Position numbers and translations under genes: made by a program. The notes beneath the pieces were generated by a model that saw nothing but the letters and a program-made list of their open reading frames with translations, ran no database searches and had not been told where the DNA came from. DNA of 64,000 bases from Corynebacterium imitans (GTDB taxonomy: Bacteria > Actinomycetota > Actinomycetes > Mycobacteriales > Mycobacteriaceae): NCBI RefSeq assembly GCF_000739455.1, contig NZ_CP009211.1:310001-374000 (forward strand), read 5' to 3'. This document shows positions 52,523 through 63,202 of this stretch, in pieces; the first letter of the stretch is position 1, and each line of letters starts with the position of its first letter.

Positions 52523-52561
52523 ACCCCCGCACCGGTATCCACACCGGCTGGCGGGGGTTTC
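52523..52561 (+). terminator. Terminator after rplL
   Basis: Outer stem ACCCCCGC/GCGGGGGT with an inner CCGGT/ACCGG hairpin, followed by TTTC. Starts 22 bases after the rplL stop. Confidence 0.8.
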
Positions 52562-52591
52562 GCGTGTCTGGGGGCTTACGCGCGCACGTCA

Positions 52592-52631
52592 AATCCCCTG
52601 CACGATCATCTCAACGATCGCGCAGGGGATT
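52592..52631. terminator. Bidirectional terminator between rplL and giant surface protein
   Basis: Arms AATCCCCTGCACGATC and GATCGCGCAGGGGATT pair over 16 positions with one mismatch. It is flanked by A/T on both sides and lies 31 bases after the minus-strand stop at 52663. It can serve both convergent genes. Confidence 0.8.
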
Positions 52632-52662
52632 GCGGTGGGCTGCCTAGGCCCACCGGTGGGGA

Positions 52663-55600
52663 CTAGCTTTCATCCTCCTCGTTCTTCTTCGCGTCCTCCT
52701 TTGCAGAGGACCCTTGCGACTTGTCACCTTCGCCGCCGATCTTGGAGCTCAGCCCGTCGTAGCCCGGGGCACACGCCTGGGCGATCTGGTCGGCGATGAG
52801 CAGACCGAGCAACGTGATCGCCAGGCCAGCTGCGGCCGTACCGAGCTCGCGGGCCGGGAAGTTCTTACCCAGCGCTTGAGCGAGCTGCTCGTTGAAGATA
52901 CCCATCTGCTGCTGGATCTGGGTGTTAACCTGCTCGATTGCCTTACCAGCTTGGGCGCGGAAGTCCTCCAGGCCCGGGATTGCAACCTGGGTGGCCACGC
53001 CCAGCGGGATCAGCAGGAGCAGCGGGATACCAACACCTGCGAGACCAGCGACGCAGCGCTCGCTCAGCTCGGATGAGCCAGTCTTGGTCTCACCACCGGT
53101 TTGGGGGCTGCGGACCTTCAGGACAACCACTCGGGTGCCATCCTTGGTCTCGACGATGTAGGTGCCGTCGGCCCAATCCTTCGGGATGGTGATGATGATG
53201 TCGCCGTTCTTATCCTTCGTTGGGTTCAGCTCGGAGATGTCCTTGACCGAACCGTCGGGGAAGCGGATCTGCAGATCCTTCGGATCGACGTCGCCGCCGA
53301 TGATGACGGTGTCGCCCGGCGAGACCTCGACCTCCGTGCCATTGCCTGCCTTCTTCGGCACCCGGACCGGGACGGTGATGGTCACGCTGGAGCCATCCGG
53401 GTAGGTCACCACGACCGGGATATCGTAGTTGCCGCCCTTAGCGTCCTTATCCGGGGTGACCGTGACCTCGCCGGTGTTGGGATCGACCTCGACCTTGCCC
53501 GGGAAGTTGTGCTCGCCCGGCTTGAAGGTGGTGTCGTCCGGCAGGTCCGTGCCGTCCTTGTTCTTCGGCCCCTTGATCACGGTGTCCTTCTCGCGCGGGG
53601 TTTCCGTGCGATCATCACCGTAGGTGGGGTCGTTCTTCTCGCGGTCGGTGGAGTCGCCACCATCGTTACCGTCGTCGTTACCGTTGCCACCGTCGCCAGG
53701 CGTGCCCGGGTTCTCGTCGGAGCCAGGCGAGGTGCTGGTGACCTTGAGTACCGGGGTGAGCGAGGCGTTGGAGCCGTCTGGGTAGGACACGATGATCGGG
53801 ATCTTCACCTCGGTGCCGTTCGGCGTGTCCTTCGGGCTAGTGATGGTGAAGTCACCAGTTGCTGCATCGCCCTCGATGCTCCAGCCGGAGGGGAAGCGCG
53901 GGAAGATGAACTTCGTGCCCTCCGGCAGCTCGCGGTCGCCGGACTGCGTGAACTTCACCGGTGTGCCCGCCGGGCCTTCACGGTTCTCGTAGCCCGGCGT
54001 GTTGTTATCCGCATCCGAGGTGGTATCCGTGCCCTTATCGCCCTTGTCGTCAGGAATCACCTTGACGGGCACTTCAACGGTGTCGGTGGAGCCGTCCGGG
54101 TAGGTGATCTCGACGATCACTTTGTAATCGCCAGGCTTGGCGTCCTCGTCCGGAGTGACCGTGATCTCGCCGGTATCCGGGTTGACCTCCACAGTGCCAG
54201 GGAGGTCCGAGTCGTCCTTCTCAAACTTGGTGTCGTCCGGCAGGCCAGAGCCGTCCGGGTTGCGCGGCGGGTCGATCTGCTCCGTCTCGCCCGGCTTCAC
54301 CTTGGTGTCGTCCGGGTAGATGGGATCGTTGTCCTTCGCATCATCGCTCGAGCCAACGACCTCGAACTTCGCGTCCACGACCTCGCGGGAACCATCCGGG
54401 TACACCACGGTCACGGGGATGGTCATGGCAGTGCCAGGCAGTGCAGACTCCGGCGGAGTGACGGTGAAGTCTCCGTGCTCGTTCGGCTCGCCGAAGCTCC
54501 AGCCGGCCGGTGCCTTCGGCAGGACGAACTTGGTGCCTTCCGGCAGTTCGCGGTCGCCATCTTGCTTCAGCTCGGTCTCGCTGCCTGCCGGCCCGCTCGC
54601 CGGGGTGTAGGCCGGGTCGTTGTCGGCAGCGTCCGTGGAGCCGTCGTCGGAACCGTCGCCGCCGTCGCCGTCATCGCCGTCGCCGTCAGAACCATCGCCG
54701 CCGTCATCGGAGCCACCGTCACCATCACCATCATCGGAGCCGCCGTCCCCAGGCGGGGTGATGGTGGCGTCGTCCGGGACGCGGACCGGCACGTCGATAG
54801 TCTCTTGCGTGCCGTCCGGGTAGGTCACCTCGACCGGGATGCGGTAGTCGCCCGGGGTGGCGTCCTCATCGGGGGTCAGCGTGACCTCGCCGGTGTCCGG
54901 GTCGATCTCAACCTTGCCCGGGAAGTCGGGGGCATCGCTGTCGCCAGGAGCGAAGGTGGTGTCCTTGGGAAGTGGGGAGCCGTCCGGGTTGGTGGGGGCG
55001 TCGACAAGCGTTTCCTTGCCGCGCGGTGCCTCGGTCTCCTTGTAGGAGGGGTCGTTCGCGCCGGCGTCGTTGGAGACGATGAAGATGGCTTCTGTCTTGT
55101 CGCTCGTGCCGTCCGGGTAGGTGAAGAGGACCGGGATGGTCACGCGGGTGCCGTCGAGCGCGTCGGCGTCCGGGGTGACGGTGAAGTCACCGACCTCGTT
55201 CGGCTTCCCAAAGATCCAGCCTTCAGGCGCATCAGCGACGGTGATCTTTGTGCCCTCCGGCAGCTCGCGGTCACCATCCTGGGTCACCTTGGTTTCCTTG
55301 CCAGCCGTGCCCTCGGTCGTGCCGTAGCTCGGATCGTTGTCGGCGGCTTGGTCGGAGGAATCGTCATCGCCGCCGCCGGTGTCCTCCGGAACAGTGACGG
55401 TGACGGTCGGGGTGTCGGTGGAGCCGTCCGGGTAGGTCACCTCGACCGGGATCTCGTAGTCACCCGGGGTGGCGTCCTCGTCCGGCGTGACGATGATCTC
55501 GCCGGTGTTCGGATCGACTTCGACCTTGCCCGGCACATCGTGCTCGCCGGGCGCGAAGGTCGTGTCATCCGGAAGGTCAGAGCCGTCCGGGTTCTTCGGC

Positions 55601-57771
55601 GGAGCGATCTCGGTCGACTCGCCGGGCGGGGTCACCGCATCCTCGTAGCGCGGATCATTCTCGTCCTTATCCAGCGGCAGCACGGTAAACGGCGCGGTGA
55701 CCGGCTCCTGGGAGCCATCCGGATAGGTAACCAGGACCGGGATGTTTACCTTGCCCGGGCGTGCGTTCTTCGCCGGGGTGACTGTGAAGTCGCCGCCCTC
55801 GTCCGCCTCGGTGGCGGTCCATCCCTCCGGTAACGTCGGCTCGAACTTCGTGCCCTTCGGCACGTCGACGGTCTGGTCGACCTTCGTGCCCACGCCAGGC
55901 TTGCCCTGGGCCGGCTGGTAGTAGGGGTCGTAGCTGTCTGCATCCGACTTGTCAGGGTCGTCAGGGCCACCCGGGGTGTCGGGGCGCGCCGGGACGGTGA
56001 CCTCGACGTTCACCGTGTCAGTGGTGCCGTCCGGGTAGGTGATCAGCACCGGGATGTCGTAGTCGCCCTCACGCGCGCCGTCATCCGGGTGCACAGTGAC
56101 CTTGCCGGTGTCCGGGTCAACGGTGACGGTGCCGGGGAACTCCGGCAGTGTGGTGCCGTCCGGTCCGGTGACGGGCACCGATGGGTGCTGCTCGTATGAG
56201 GTGCCGTCCGGCAGCGGGGTGCCGTCGGTGTTCTTTGGTGGGCCGATGACGGTGTCTGTACCGCGCGGGGTCTCCACGCGGTCGCCGTAGGTGGGGTCGT
56301 TCGCGTCGTTGTCCGGGGTGCGGTCGTCTTCGCCCGGCTTGACCGTGTGGCCGGTGCCGTCCTGGTTGGTCGCCAGCGCGAAGTGCACGTTTGACCAGTT
56401 GCCGCCGCCGTCGCGGCGCGGGGAATTCGGCGTGGGAGTATTCGGCCGGTGTGCCTGGCCTGGCACGTGCCCGTTGGGGTAGGACTTCTGATCGCTTAGC
56501 GACGCCTGCGCGTGCCCCGCCTCGGTGTAGACATCATTGCCCACCGGTGCCCGGAACTCAGGTGTGTTCCAGGCGGACAGGTTGGTCTTGATGTTGCCTT
56601 CGCCGTCCTCGACCCACATGTAGACGTAGTCGGCGTGACGCGCCTGGTCGAAGGAGGAGTGCAGGGTGTAGGTACCGTCGTCGCTGACCTTGGCGGAGTA
56701 GACGGTGAAGTTCTCCGGATTTGCGCGCACGTAGTCTGCCATGCGTTGCATGCGCGACTGGATGTTGGCGTGCCGGCGGTTGTTCTTCGGGTTCGTCTCG
56801 CGACGGATGGCGTCGAGGGCCTGGTACGCAGCGTCGTTCGGCACTGCCTGGTAGACGGTGTGGCCCTTCGCTGGGGTGTCGGTGCCGTCGAAAAGCACGC
56901 CATTGTCCACGTTGATGTTGTACGCATCGCGCTTCCAGACGTTCTCGGTGTTGTTGCCCTTCATCGAGTCGTTCCACACGCGCCCGGAATAGGTGCGAGG
57001 GATCGCCTTGTCCGCGGTGGCGGTGAGTTGACCCTTGAGCAGCGTGGCGGCGGGCGAGACCTGGTAGACCTTGACCAGCGTTTCGCCCCACAGCGGCCCG
57101 CGGGCATCGTTGACGGCCACCGGGTGGATGGACCAGTTCATGTTGCGTGAGTCGGCGACGCTGCCGCTGTACCACGCGCCACCCGGGGTGACGCGCACCG
57201 CGGCCATCGGTTCGCCGATCGCGGGGTTGTCCGCCACATTGTCCTGGCCAATGAGCAGCTGGACGTCTGCGGAGCCGTCCTTCCAGGTGCCTTTGGCAAG
57301 CGTGGGCTTGCCGTCTTTGAAGGTGAAAGCGTAGACGGTGTTGCCTTTGTCGTCTTCGTGGGTGGTTGCCTTGTGAATGCGGGACATCTTGCCACCGCCG
57401 GTGTCGTAGCGCATGTAGACGTCGATGCCTGCGGGCACGGGGGTGTCGCGCCAAGTGCTGCGCATGTCATCGGCCTCCATCGTGCCGCGGTCTGCGAAGG
57501 AGAGATAACCCCAGACCACGTTGCGCTTGCCATCCAGCTTGCCTTTCGTCACTCGCTCGCCGGGAGCGATGGCGTCGGCGGCAACGATGTTGGCCGGATC
57601 CCACTCGCCTGCGCCCGGCGCCTCGGCGGCGTGCGCGGCGGGGGAGAAGCCAGCAGTCGGTGCGGCAACGGCGGGAAGAGCTTGTGAGCCGACCGCGAGA
57701 GCCATCGACGCGGCGAGCATGGTGAGGCCGCGGCGGCGGCCCTTGCTGTAATGCGGTGATGTGGATGTCAT
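52663..57771 (-). CDS. Giant surface protein with nine alternating YPDG repeats and two-helix C-terminal module
   Basis: About 1,702 residues. Signal peptide (HYSKGRRRGLTMLAAS... AAHAAEA), a ~430-residue N-terminal domain, then nine Rib/YPDG repeats of ~85-100 residues each ending TYPDGS/T or a close variant. Two repeat types alternate strictly: type A (PKNPDG... LPDDTTF... EVDPNTGE... DEDATPGDY) and type B (DGDRELPEGTKF... GW... GDFTVTP). Asp/Gly/Ser linkers separate some. The C-terminus has ERCVA, a helix, a Gln-rich amphipathic spacer, a second helix ending AQAC, then a Ser/Lys/Glu tail; no LPXTG. The ATG at 57771 has AAGGAG; a GTG one codon upstream is possible. Adhesion is inferred. Confidence 0.85.
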   Translation of the reverse strand: MTSTSPHYSKGRRRGLTMLAASMALAVGSQALPAVAAPTAGFSPAAHAAEAPGAGEWDPANIVAADAIAPGERVTKGKLDGKRNVVWGYLSFADRGTMEADDMRSTWRDTPVPAGIDVYMRYDTGGGKMSRIHKATTHEDDKGNTVYAFTFKDGKPTLAKGTWKDGSADVQLLIGQDNVADNPAIGEPMAAVRVTPGGAWYSGSVADSRNMNWSIHPVAVNDARGPLWGETLVKVYQVSPAATLLKGQLTATADKAIPRTYSGRVWNDSMKGNNTENVWKRDAYNINVDNGVLFDGTDTPAKGHTVYQAVPNDAAYQALDAIRRETNPKNNRRHANIQSRMQRMADYVRANPENFTVYSAKVSDDGTYTLHSSFDQARHADYVYMWVEDGEGNIKTNLSAWNTPEFRAPVGNDVYTEAGHAQASLSDQKSYPNGHVPGQAHRPNTPTPNSPRRDGGGNWSNVHFALATNQDGTGHTVKPGEDDRTPDNDANDPTYGDRVETPRGTDTVIGPPKNTDGTPLPDGTSYEQHPSVPVTGPDGTTLPEFPGTVTVDPDTGKVTVHPDDGAREGDYDIPVLITYPDGTTDTVNVEVTVPARPDTPGGPDDPDKSDADSYDPYYQPAQGKPGVGTKVDQTVDVPKGTKFEPTLPEGWTATEADEGGDFTVTPAKNARPGKVNIPVLVTYPDGSQEPVTAPFTVLPLDKDENDPRYEDAVTPPGESTEIAPPKNPDGSDLPDDTTFAPGEHDVPGKVEVDPNTGEIIVTPDEDATPGDYEIPVEVTYPDGSTDTPTVTVTVPEDTGGGDDDSSDQAADNDPSYGTTEGTAGKETKVTQDGDRELPEGTKITVADAPEGWIFGKPNEVGDFTVTPDADALDGTRVTIPVLFTYPDGTSDKTEAIFIVSNDAGANDPSYKETEAPRGKETLVDAPTNPDGSPLPKDTTFAPGDSDAPDFPGKVEIDPDTGEVTLTPDEDATPGDYRIPVEVTYPDGTQETIDVPVRVPDDATITPPGDGGSDDGDGDGGSDDGGDGSDGDGDDGDGGDGSDDGSTDAADNDPAYTPASGPAGSETELKQDGDRELPEGTKFVLPKAPAGWSFGEPNEHGDFTVTPPESALPGTAMTIPVTVVYPDGSREVVDAKFEVVGSSDDAKDNDPIYPDDTKVKPGETEQIDPPRNPDGSGLPDDTKFEKDDSDLPGTVEVNPDTGEITVTPDEDAKPGDYKVIVEITYPDGSTDTVEVPVKVIPDDKGDKGTDTTSDADNNTPGYENREGPAGTPVKFTQSGDRELPEGTKFIFPRFPSGWSIEGDAATGDFTITSPKDTPNGTEVKIPIIVSYPDGSNASLTPVLKVTSTSPGSDENPGTPGDGGNGNDDGNDGGDSTDREKNDPTYGDDRTETPREKDTVIKGPKNKDGTDLPDDTTFKPGEHNFPGKVEVDPNTGEVTVTPDKDAKGGNYDIPVVVTYPDGSSVTITVPVRVPKKAGNGTEVEVSPGDTVIIGGDVDPKDLQIRFPDGSVKDISELNPTKDKNGDIIITIPKDWADGTYIVETKDGTRVVVLKVRSPQTGGETKTGSSELSERCVAGLAGVGIPLLLLIPLGVATQVAIPGLEDFRAQAGKAIEQVNTQIQQQMGIFNEQLAQALGKNFPARELGTAAAGLAITLLGLLIADQIAQACAPGYDGLSSKIGGEGDKSQGSSAKEDAKKNEEDES

Positions 57772-58272
57772 CACATACTCCTTAAGGTTTTCTGGCGGGG
57801 TGCCATTTCACATTAAGCATTTCTTAGACAGGTGTGAATGGTGGAGCGGTGTTGCGGGGGTAATTTGTGGACGCGTGTATGGGTAGGGGCTGCTGAAAAG
57901 TGGCGCTCATCACGGATTTTGTGCAGTGTGTCGCCTGCAGCGCGCCGGAATGGCGGGGGTAATTGCGTGTGCAATAATATTAGGAGTATGAAATGGTAGT
58001 GAGTAAACCCCAGGTAGTGGCCGGTAAGTTGTATGAGAGGTACGAAAATTCCCACGATCTAGGGTCATGTAAAAAATACATTTCCTGTAAAAAATACGTA
58101 GCGAATGTTTTCCACCTCGATATATGGGAAAATCCTTAACGTAGCCTTGGCTTCGATATTTTCAGGTCTTCTGTAACGCGGTCTCAGCGCTACCTTATTG
58201 TCTACACCTGTCTTCCTTGTTCTTGCGACGTACCCTCGGGCGTGCGCGCCGGCGTCCATTACACTTTTGGCC
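57772..58272. other. Intergenic region between two divergent genes
   Basis: About 500 bases, visibly lower in GC than the flanks, between the giant surface protein (leftward) and the DUF3068 gene (rightward). It should hold both promoters. A 12-bp direct repeat TGTAAAAAATAC occurs at 58068-58079 and 58086-58097, offset by 18. No convincing coding frame or RNA gene was seen. Confidence 0.6.
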
Positions 58273-59199
58273 ATGCTGCCTAAATCCCGGATCCTTTCCG
58301 CGCTCCTTGTCGGCCTCGGCCTTGCGCTCGTGGTCGGCAGTCTGCTCGCGCCGCGCTTCCTGCTCGGGGATGGGCGTTTGCCGCTTGACCTGGAGCGCAC
58401 CACTTGGACGCTGCATGACGAGGACGGCACCCGCGAGGGGGAGCGCGCCCCGGTCACGCGCCAGCTCCATATGGAGATCCAGGACCCAGCCAATGATGAC
58501 GTGGCCAGCGTGCGCATCGGTGACACCCTGCGCGCCGGAACCGCCGAGAGGGACTTTGACAACCTCGTCACTGCCTCGACGTGGTCGATGGTGCTCGACC
58601 GGCTCACCGGCGAGGTCGCGCTGCCCGCCCAGGTGGCCTTCGTGATGGGCATGCCGCCGGTGGAGGTGCCGTTAGATGCCCCGTGGCTGAAGCTGCCCTC
58701 GGATGTACAACAGCAGGACTACGCCATCTTTGATCCGCAGCTGCGCGGCGGCGCGCCCGCGCAGTTCGCCGGCGAGGATGAGATCGCGGACCGCACCGTC
58801 TATACCTTTACTCAACACATCGAGCCCACGAACCTCGCGCTGCGCTACGCGGATGCCTTCAATACCAGCTCCACTGAGGTTGACGATGAGACCGTGCGGA
58901 CCTTCCGCTATTACGCCGCAGATCGCGAGTACCAGGTCGACCAGATCTCCGGGCTAGTCGTGGGTATCAAGGAAAAGGTCGACGTCTTTTACGCGGACAA
59001 CGAGGGCGCGCACCCCACCAACGTGATTACCTACGACGCGCAGATGGACCCCGCGGACACCGAGGCTATGGTGCAGCAGCTGTCGCGCGTCTACTCGCAG
59101 TCAGTCTCGCAAAAGGCCACGTGGGCGGTGCTTGCTCTGGGCGTGCTCATCGCCCTTTTGGGCCTGGTCGGGGCGTTCCGCCCGGCTCGTGAGCACTAA
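58273..59199 (+). CDS. DUF3068 (porin PorA-like family) exported membrane protein
   Basis: A protein of 308 residues: an N-terminal helix (ILSALLVGLGLALVVGSLLAP), a large extracytoplasmic domain with the DUF3068 pattern (MVLDRLTGE; FDPQLRGGAP; RTFRYYAADREYQVDQISGLVVGIKEKVDVFY), and a C-terminal helix (WAVLALGVLIALLGLVGAF). Proteins of this family in mycolate-containing actinobacteria are exported and of unknown function. The ATG at 58273 starts the basic-hydrophobic signal anchor; a longer in-frame start at 58198 lacks support. Confidence 0.82.
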   Translation: MLPKSRILSALLVGLGLALVVGSLLAPRFLLGDGRLPLDLERTTWTLHDEDGTREGERAPVTRQLHMEIQDPANDDVASVRIGDTLRAGTAERDFDNLVTASTWSMVLDRLTGEVALPAQVAFVMGMPPVEVPLDAPWLKLPSDVQQQDYAIFDPQLRGGAPAQFAGEDEIADRTVYTFTQHIEPTNLALRYADAFNTSSTEVDDETVRTFRYYAADREYQVDQISGLVVGIKEKVDVFYADNEGAHPTNVITYDAQMDPADTEAMVQQLSRVYSQSVSQKATWAVLALGVLIALLGLVGAFRPAREH

Positions 59200-59350
59200 G
59201 CGCGCCCGGCGAGTTTGTTTTCTCCGCCACCTGTAGTGGTAGGCTTCCCCGCAGCGGCGTCGCCAGAGGGGTTCTGGCAGCGAGAGCAAGCTTTTCGACG
59301 GCACGGCTTCGCTCCTTTACCGCAAAGATGGCACGGGGGTGTGTCGTCTC

Positions 59351-59379
59351 TTTACAAACGTGGAAGTGTGCTATAGGCT
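59351..59379 (+). promoter_or_regulatory. Candidate rpoB promoter in a 425-base leader
   Basis: Within the non-coding stretch 59200-59624, TTTACA (59351-59356) and TAGGCT (59374-59379) are spaced by 17 bases, fitting a corynebacterial sigma-A-type promoter. That would give a leader of about 240 bases. A TGACAA...TTGTCA inverted repeat (59485-59503) lies further down. No other coding or RNA feature was found in the stretch. Confidence 0.4.
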
Positions 59380-59624
59380 AAGTCGTTGCGCTGGAAGCCG
59401 TCTCCAGTGTGCGCGTGCGCCTTGCATGAGGCGCTCGTCGAAAAGCGGGCCTTTGGGCAGCAATGATTTCGGCGAGTGCTGATTTGACAAGGTGATTTTG
59501 TCATCTCTGGGGGCGGGTCTTCTGAAGCAGACCGAAATGCTAACTTACCCAGCGGAAACGCCGCTTGCCTGCAGAGCCAGAGTGGGCACAGCGGCCTCCG
59601 CCTTAGGTGCTGGAAGGACCCAAC

Positions 59625-62600
59625 TTGGCAGTCTCAAACCAGACCATGTCAATGGCTGAAATTCCCGGGGCCCCCGAACGTTACTCGTTCGCCAAGATCG
59701 AAGAGCCGATCACCGTCCCGGGTCTTCTTGATGTACAGCTTGAATCTTTTGCTTGGCTCGTCGGCACGTCCGAGTGGCGTGAGCGCGAGCAGGAGCTGCG
59801 CGGGGATGAGGCGCGCGTGAAGAGCGGCCTCGAAGACATCCTCGACGAGATCTCCCCGATCCAGGACTACTCGGGCAACATGAGCCTGACGTTGTCCGAG
59901 CCGCGTTTTGAAGACGCGAAGTACACGATCGAGGAGGCGAAGGACAAGGACATCAACTACTCCGCGCCGCTGTACGTCACCGCGGAGTTCATCAACAACG
60001 ATACGCAGGAGATTAAGTCCCAGACCGTGTTCATCGGCGACTTCCCGCTGATGACGGACAAGGGCACCTTCATCGTCAACGGCACCGAGCGTGTCGTCGT
60101 CTCCCAGCTCGTGCGTTCCCCGGGCGTCTACTTCGACGAGACGATTGATAAGTCCACCGAGCGCCCGCTGCACGCAGTGAAGGTGATCCCTTCGCGCGGT
60201 GCGTGGCTGGAGTTCGACGTGGACAAGCGCGACACCGTTGGTGTGCGCATTGACCGCAAGCGTCGTCAGCCGGTGACCGTGCTGCTGAAGGCCCTGGGCT
60301 GGACCACCGAGCAGATCACCGAGCGCTTCGGCTTCTCCGAGCTCATGATGTCCACCCTGGAGAACGACGGTGTGGCAAACACCGACGAGGCGCTGCTGGA
60401 GATTTACCGCAAGCAGCGCCCGGGCGAGCAGCCGACGCGCGATCTGGCGCAGTCCCTGCTGGAGAACTCCTTCTTCAAGGCGAAGCGCTACGACCTGGCT
60501 CGCGTGGGCCGCTACAAGGTCAACCGCAAGCTCGGTCTGGGCGGTGACCACGAGGGCCTGATGACGCTGACCGAAGAGGACATCGCCACCACGCTCGAGT
60601 ACCTCGTGCGTCTGCACGCCGGCGAAACCGAGATGACCTCCCCGTCCGGCGAGATCATTCCGATCAACACCGACGACATTGACCACTTTGGTAACCGTCG
60701 TCTGCGTACTGTTGGCGAGTTGATCCAGAACCAGGTCCGCGTTGGCCTGTCCCGTATGGAGCGTGTTGTGCGCGAGCGCATGACCACCCAGGACGCAGAG
60801 TCGATCACGCCGACCTCGCTGATTAACGTGCGTCCGGTTTCCGCGGCCATCCGCGAGTTCTTCGGCACCTCCCAGCTGTCGCAGTTCATGGACCAGAACA
60901 ACTCCCTGTCTGGCCTGACGCACAAGCGTCGTCTCTCCGCGCTGGGCCCGGGCGGTCTGTCGCGTGAGCGCGCCGGCATTGAGGTGCGAGACGTGCACCC
61001 CTCGCACTACGGCCGCATGTGCCCGATTGAGACCCCGGAAGGCCCGAACATTGGCCTGATCGGTGCCCTGTCCTCCTACGCACGCGTCAACCCCTTCGGG
61101 TTCATCGAGACGCCGTACCGCAAGGTGGACAACGGCCAGCTCACCGACCAGATCGACTACCTCACGGCTGACGAGGAGGACCGCTACGCCATCGCGCAGG
61201 CGGCCACCCCGATGACCAAGGACGGCGAGCTGACTGGCGAGCGCATCGAGGTCCGCCTGAAGGACGGCGACATTGGCGTTGTCGGGCCGCAGGGCGTCGA
61301 CTACCTCGACATCTCCCCGCGCCAGATGGTTTCCGTGGCAACGGCCATGATTCCGTTCCTGGAGCACGACGATGCCAACCGTGCCCTCATGGGCGCGAAC
61401 ATGCAGAAGCAGGCCGTGCCGCTGCTGCGCGCCGAGGCCCCCTACGTGGCCACCGGTATGGAGCAGCGCGCCGCGTACGACGCGGGCGATACCGTCATTT
61501 CCCCGCTCTCGGGCGTTGTGGAAACCGTCACGGGTGACTACATCACCGTGCTGGGCGACGACGGCACGCGCGACACCCAGCAGCTGCGTACCTTCCACCG
61601 CACGAACCAGGGCACCTGCTACAACCAGACCCCGATCGTGTCCGCTGGCCAGCGTGTTGAGGCCGGCCAGGTCATCGCTGACGGCCCGGGCACCAAGGAC
61701 GGCGAGATGTCGCTGGGCCGCAACCTGCTGGTTGCGTTCATGCCGTGGGAAGGCCACAACTACGAGGACGCCATCATCCTCAACCAGCGCGTGGTGGAGG
61801 AGGACATCCTCACCTCCGTGCACATTGAGGAGCACGAGATTGACGCCCGCGACACCAAGCTCGGTGCCGAGGAGATCACCCGCGAGATCCCGAACGTCTC
61901 TGAGGACGTGCTGAAGGACCTCGACGAGCGCGGCATCATCCGCATCGGCGCGGACGTGCGCGACGGCGACATCCTGGTCGGTAAGGTCACCCCGAAGGGT
62001 GAGACCGAGCTGACCCCTGAGGAGCGTCTGCTGCGCGCCATCTTCGGCGAGAAGGCCCGCGAGGTGCGCGATACTTCCCTGAAGGTGCCGCACGGCGAGA
62101 CCGGCAAGGTCATTGCAGTGCGTCGCTTCTCCCGCGAGGACGACGACGATCTGTCCCCGGGTGTCAATGAGATGATCCGCGTCTACGTGGCGCAGAAGCG
62201 CAAGATCCAGGACGGCGACAAGATGGCCGGCCGCCACGGCAACAAGGGTGTTGTGGGCAAGATCCTGCCGACCGAGGACATGCCGTTCATGGAGGACGGC
62301 ACCCCGGTGGACATCATCCTGAACACCCACGGTGTGCCGCGTCGTATGAACATTGGCCAGGTCCTCGAGGTACACCTCGGCTGGCTGGCTAAGGCCGGCT
62401 GGACCGTGAACCCGGACGATCCGGCCAACGCCGCGCTGCTGGAGACCCTGCCCGAGAAGCTGTACGACGTGCCGCCGGAGTCGCTCACCGCAACGCCGGT
62501 GTTCGACGGCGCGTCCAACGATGAGATCGCGGGCCTTCTGGCCAACTCCAAGCCGAACCGCGACGGCGACGTCATGGTCGATGCGCAGGGCAAGACCACG

Positions 62601-63104
62601 CTGTACGACGGCCGCTCGGGCGAGCCGTACAAGTACCCGATCTCTGTCGGCTACATGTACATGCTCAAGCTGCACCACCTCGTGGACGAGAAGATTCACG
62701 CTCGCTCCACCGGCCCGTACTCCATGATTACCCAGCAGCCGCTGGGCGGTAAGGCACAGTTCGGTGGCCAGCGCTTCGGCGAGATGGAGGTGTGGGCAAT
62801 GCAGGCATACGGCGCTGCCTACACCCTGCAGGAACTGCTCACCATCAAGTCGGACGACGTGGTCGGCCGTGTGAAGGTCTACGAGGCAATCGTCAAGGGC
62901 GACAACATCCCGGACCCGGGCATCCCCGAGTCCTTCAAGGTGTTGCTCAAGGAGCTGCAGTCGCTGTGCCTCAACGTTGAGGTGCTCTCTACCGACGGCA
63001 GCGCCATGGAGCTCGACGGCGACGACGATGAGTTTGATCAGGCCGGCTCCTCGCTGGGCATCAACCTCTCGCGCGACGAGGGCTCTGCGGCGGATTCCGT
63101 CTAG
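59625..63104 (+). CDS. rpoB: DNA-directed RNA polymerase subunit beta
   Basis: About 1,159 residues, full length for actinobacteria. The rifampicin region is wild-type in appearance: [20 protein letters not shown] then RLSALGPGG, keeping the Asp, His and Ser at positions matching E. coli 516, 526 and 531. The active-site and switch regions are intact ([61 protein letters not shown]). The TTG at 59625 has GGAAGG 7 bases upstream; an in-frame GTG at 59607 (MLEGP...) is also possible. rpoC follows after 110 bases. Confidence 0.97.
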   Translation: MAVSNQTMSMAEIPGAPERYSFAKIEEPITVPGLLDVQLESFAWLVGTSEWREREQELRGDEARVKSGLEDILDEISPIQDYSGNMSLTLSEPRFEDAKYTIEEAKDKDINYSAPLYVTAEFINNDTQEIKSQTVFIGDFPLMTDKGTFIVNGTERVVVSQLVRSPGVYFDETIDKSTERPLHAVKVIPSRGAWLEFDVDKRDTVGVRIDRKRRQPVTVLLKALGWTTEQITERFGFSELMMSTLENDGVANTDEALLEIYRKQRPGEQPTRDLAQSLLENSFFKAKRYDLARVGRYKVNRKLGLGGDHEGLMTLTEEDIATTLEYLVRLHAGETEMTSPSGEIIPINTDDIDHFGNRRLRTVGELIQNQVRVGLSRMERVVRERMTTQDAESITPTSLINVRPVSAAIREFFGTSQLSQFMDQNNSLSGLTHKRRLSALGPGGLSRERAGIEVRDVHPSHYGRMCPIETPEGPNIGLIGALSSYARVNPFGFIETPYRKVDNGQLTDQIDYLTADEEDRYAIAQAATPMTKDGELTGERIEVRLKDGDIGVVGPQGVDYLDISPRQMVSVATAMIPFLEHDDANRALMGANMQKQAVPLLRAEAPYVATGMEQRAAYDAGDTVISPLSGVVETVTGDYITVLGDDGTRDTQQLRTFHRTNQGTCYNQTPIVSAGQRVEAGQVIADGPGTKDGEMSLGRNLLVAFMPWEGHNYEDAIILNQRVVEEDILTSVHIEEHEIDARDTKLGAEEITREIPNVSEDVLKDLDERGIIRIGADVRDGDILVGKVTPKGETELTPEERLLRAIFGEKAREVRDTSLKVPHGETGKVIAVRRFSREDDDDLSPGVNEMIRVYVAQKRKIQDGDKMAGRHGNKGVVGKILPTEDMPFMEDGTPVDIILNTHGVPRRMNIGQVLEVHLGWLAKAGWTVNPDDPANAALLETLPEKLYDVPPESLTATPVFDGASNDEIAGLLANSKPNRDGDVMVDAQGKTTLYDGRSGEPYKYPISVGYMYMLKLHHLVDEKIHARSTGPYSMITQQPLGGKAQFGGQRFGEMEVWAMQAYGAAYTLQELLTIKSDDVVGRVKVYEAIVKGDNIPDPGIPESFKVLLKELQSLCLNVEVLSTDGSAMELDGDDDEFDQAGSSLGINLSRDEGSAADSV

Positions 63105-63107
63105 ACG

Positions 63108-63199
63108 CCAGGCGGGCGTCGAAAAGCATGCGCTTTACGACGCCTGGAAAGACAACGAGAAGAAACTATCCACACGCAATCCTCCCCAGCTGGGGGAGG
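63108..63199 (+). promoter_or_regulatory. rpoB-rpoC intergenic hairpins, one hiding the rpoC Shine-Dalgarno region
   Basis: A long imperfect hairpin (63108-63147) has CCAGGCG/CGCCTGG outer arms and a CGTCG.../...CGACG inner stem. A second one (63181-63199) pairs CCTCCCC with GGGGAGG around a 5-base loop, so the GGGGGAGG ahead of rpoC is base-paired. A second possible ribosome site, GAAAGGG, lies just downstream and unpaired. Confidence 0.6.
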
Positions 63200-63202
63200 T
63201 GA

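Noticed and set aside
53101..55833. A 910-codon plus-strand frame opposite the second giant surface protein
   Set aside because: It is the antisense of the YPDG repeats, repetitive for that reason, and has no signal, domain or ribosome site.
52663..57771. Programmed frameshift or break in the second giant surface protein
   Set aside because: The frame is continuous over the full length from signal peptide to C-terminal module.
59649..62699. A 1,016-codon minus-strand frame opposite rpoB
   Set aside because: Antisense to a universally conserved gene with intact motifs.
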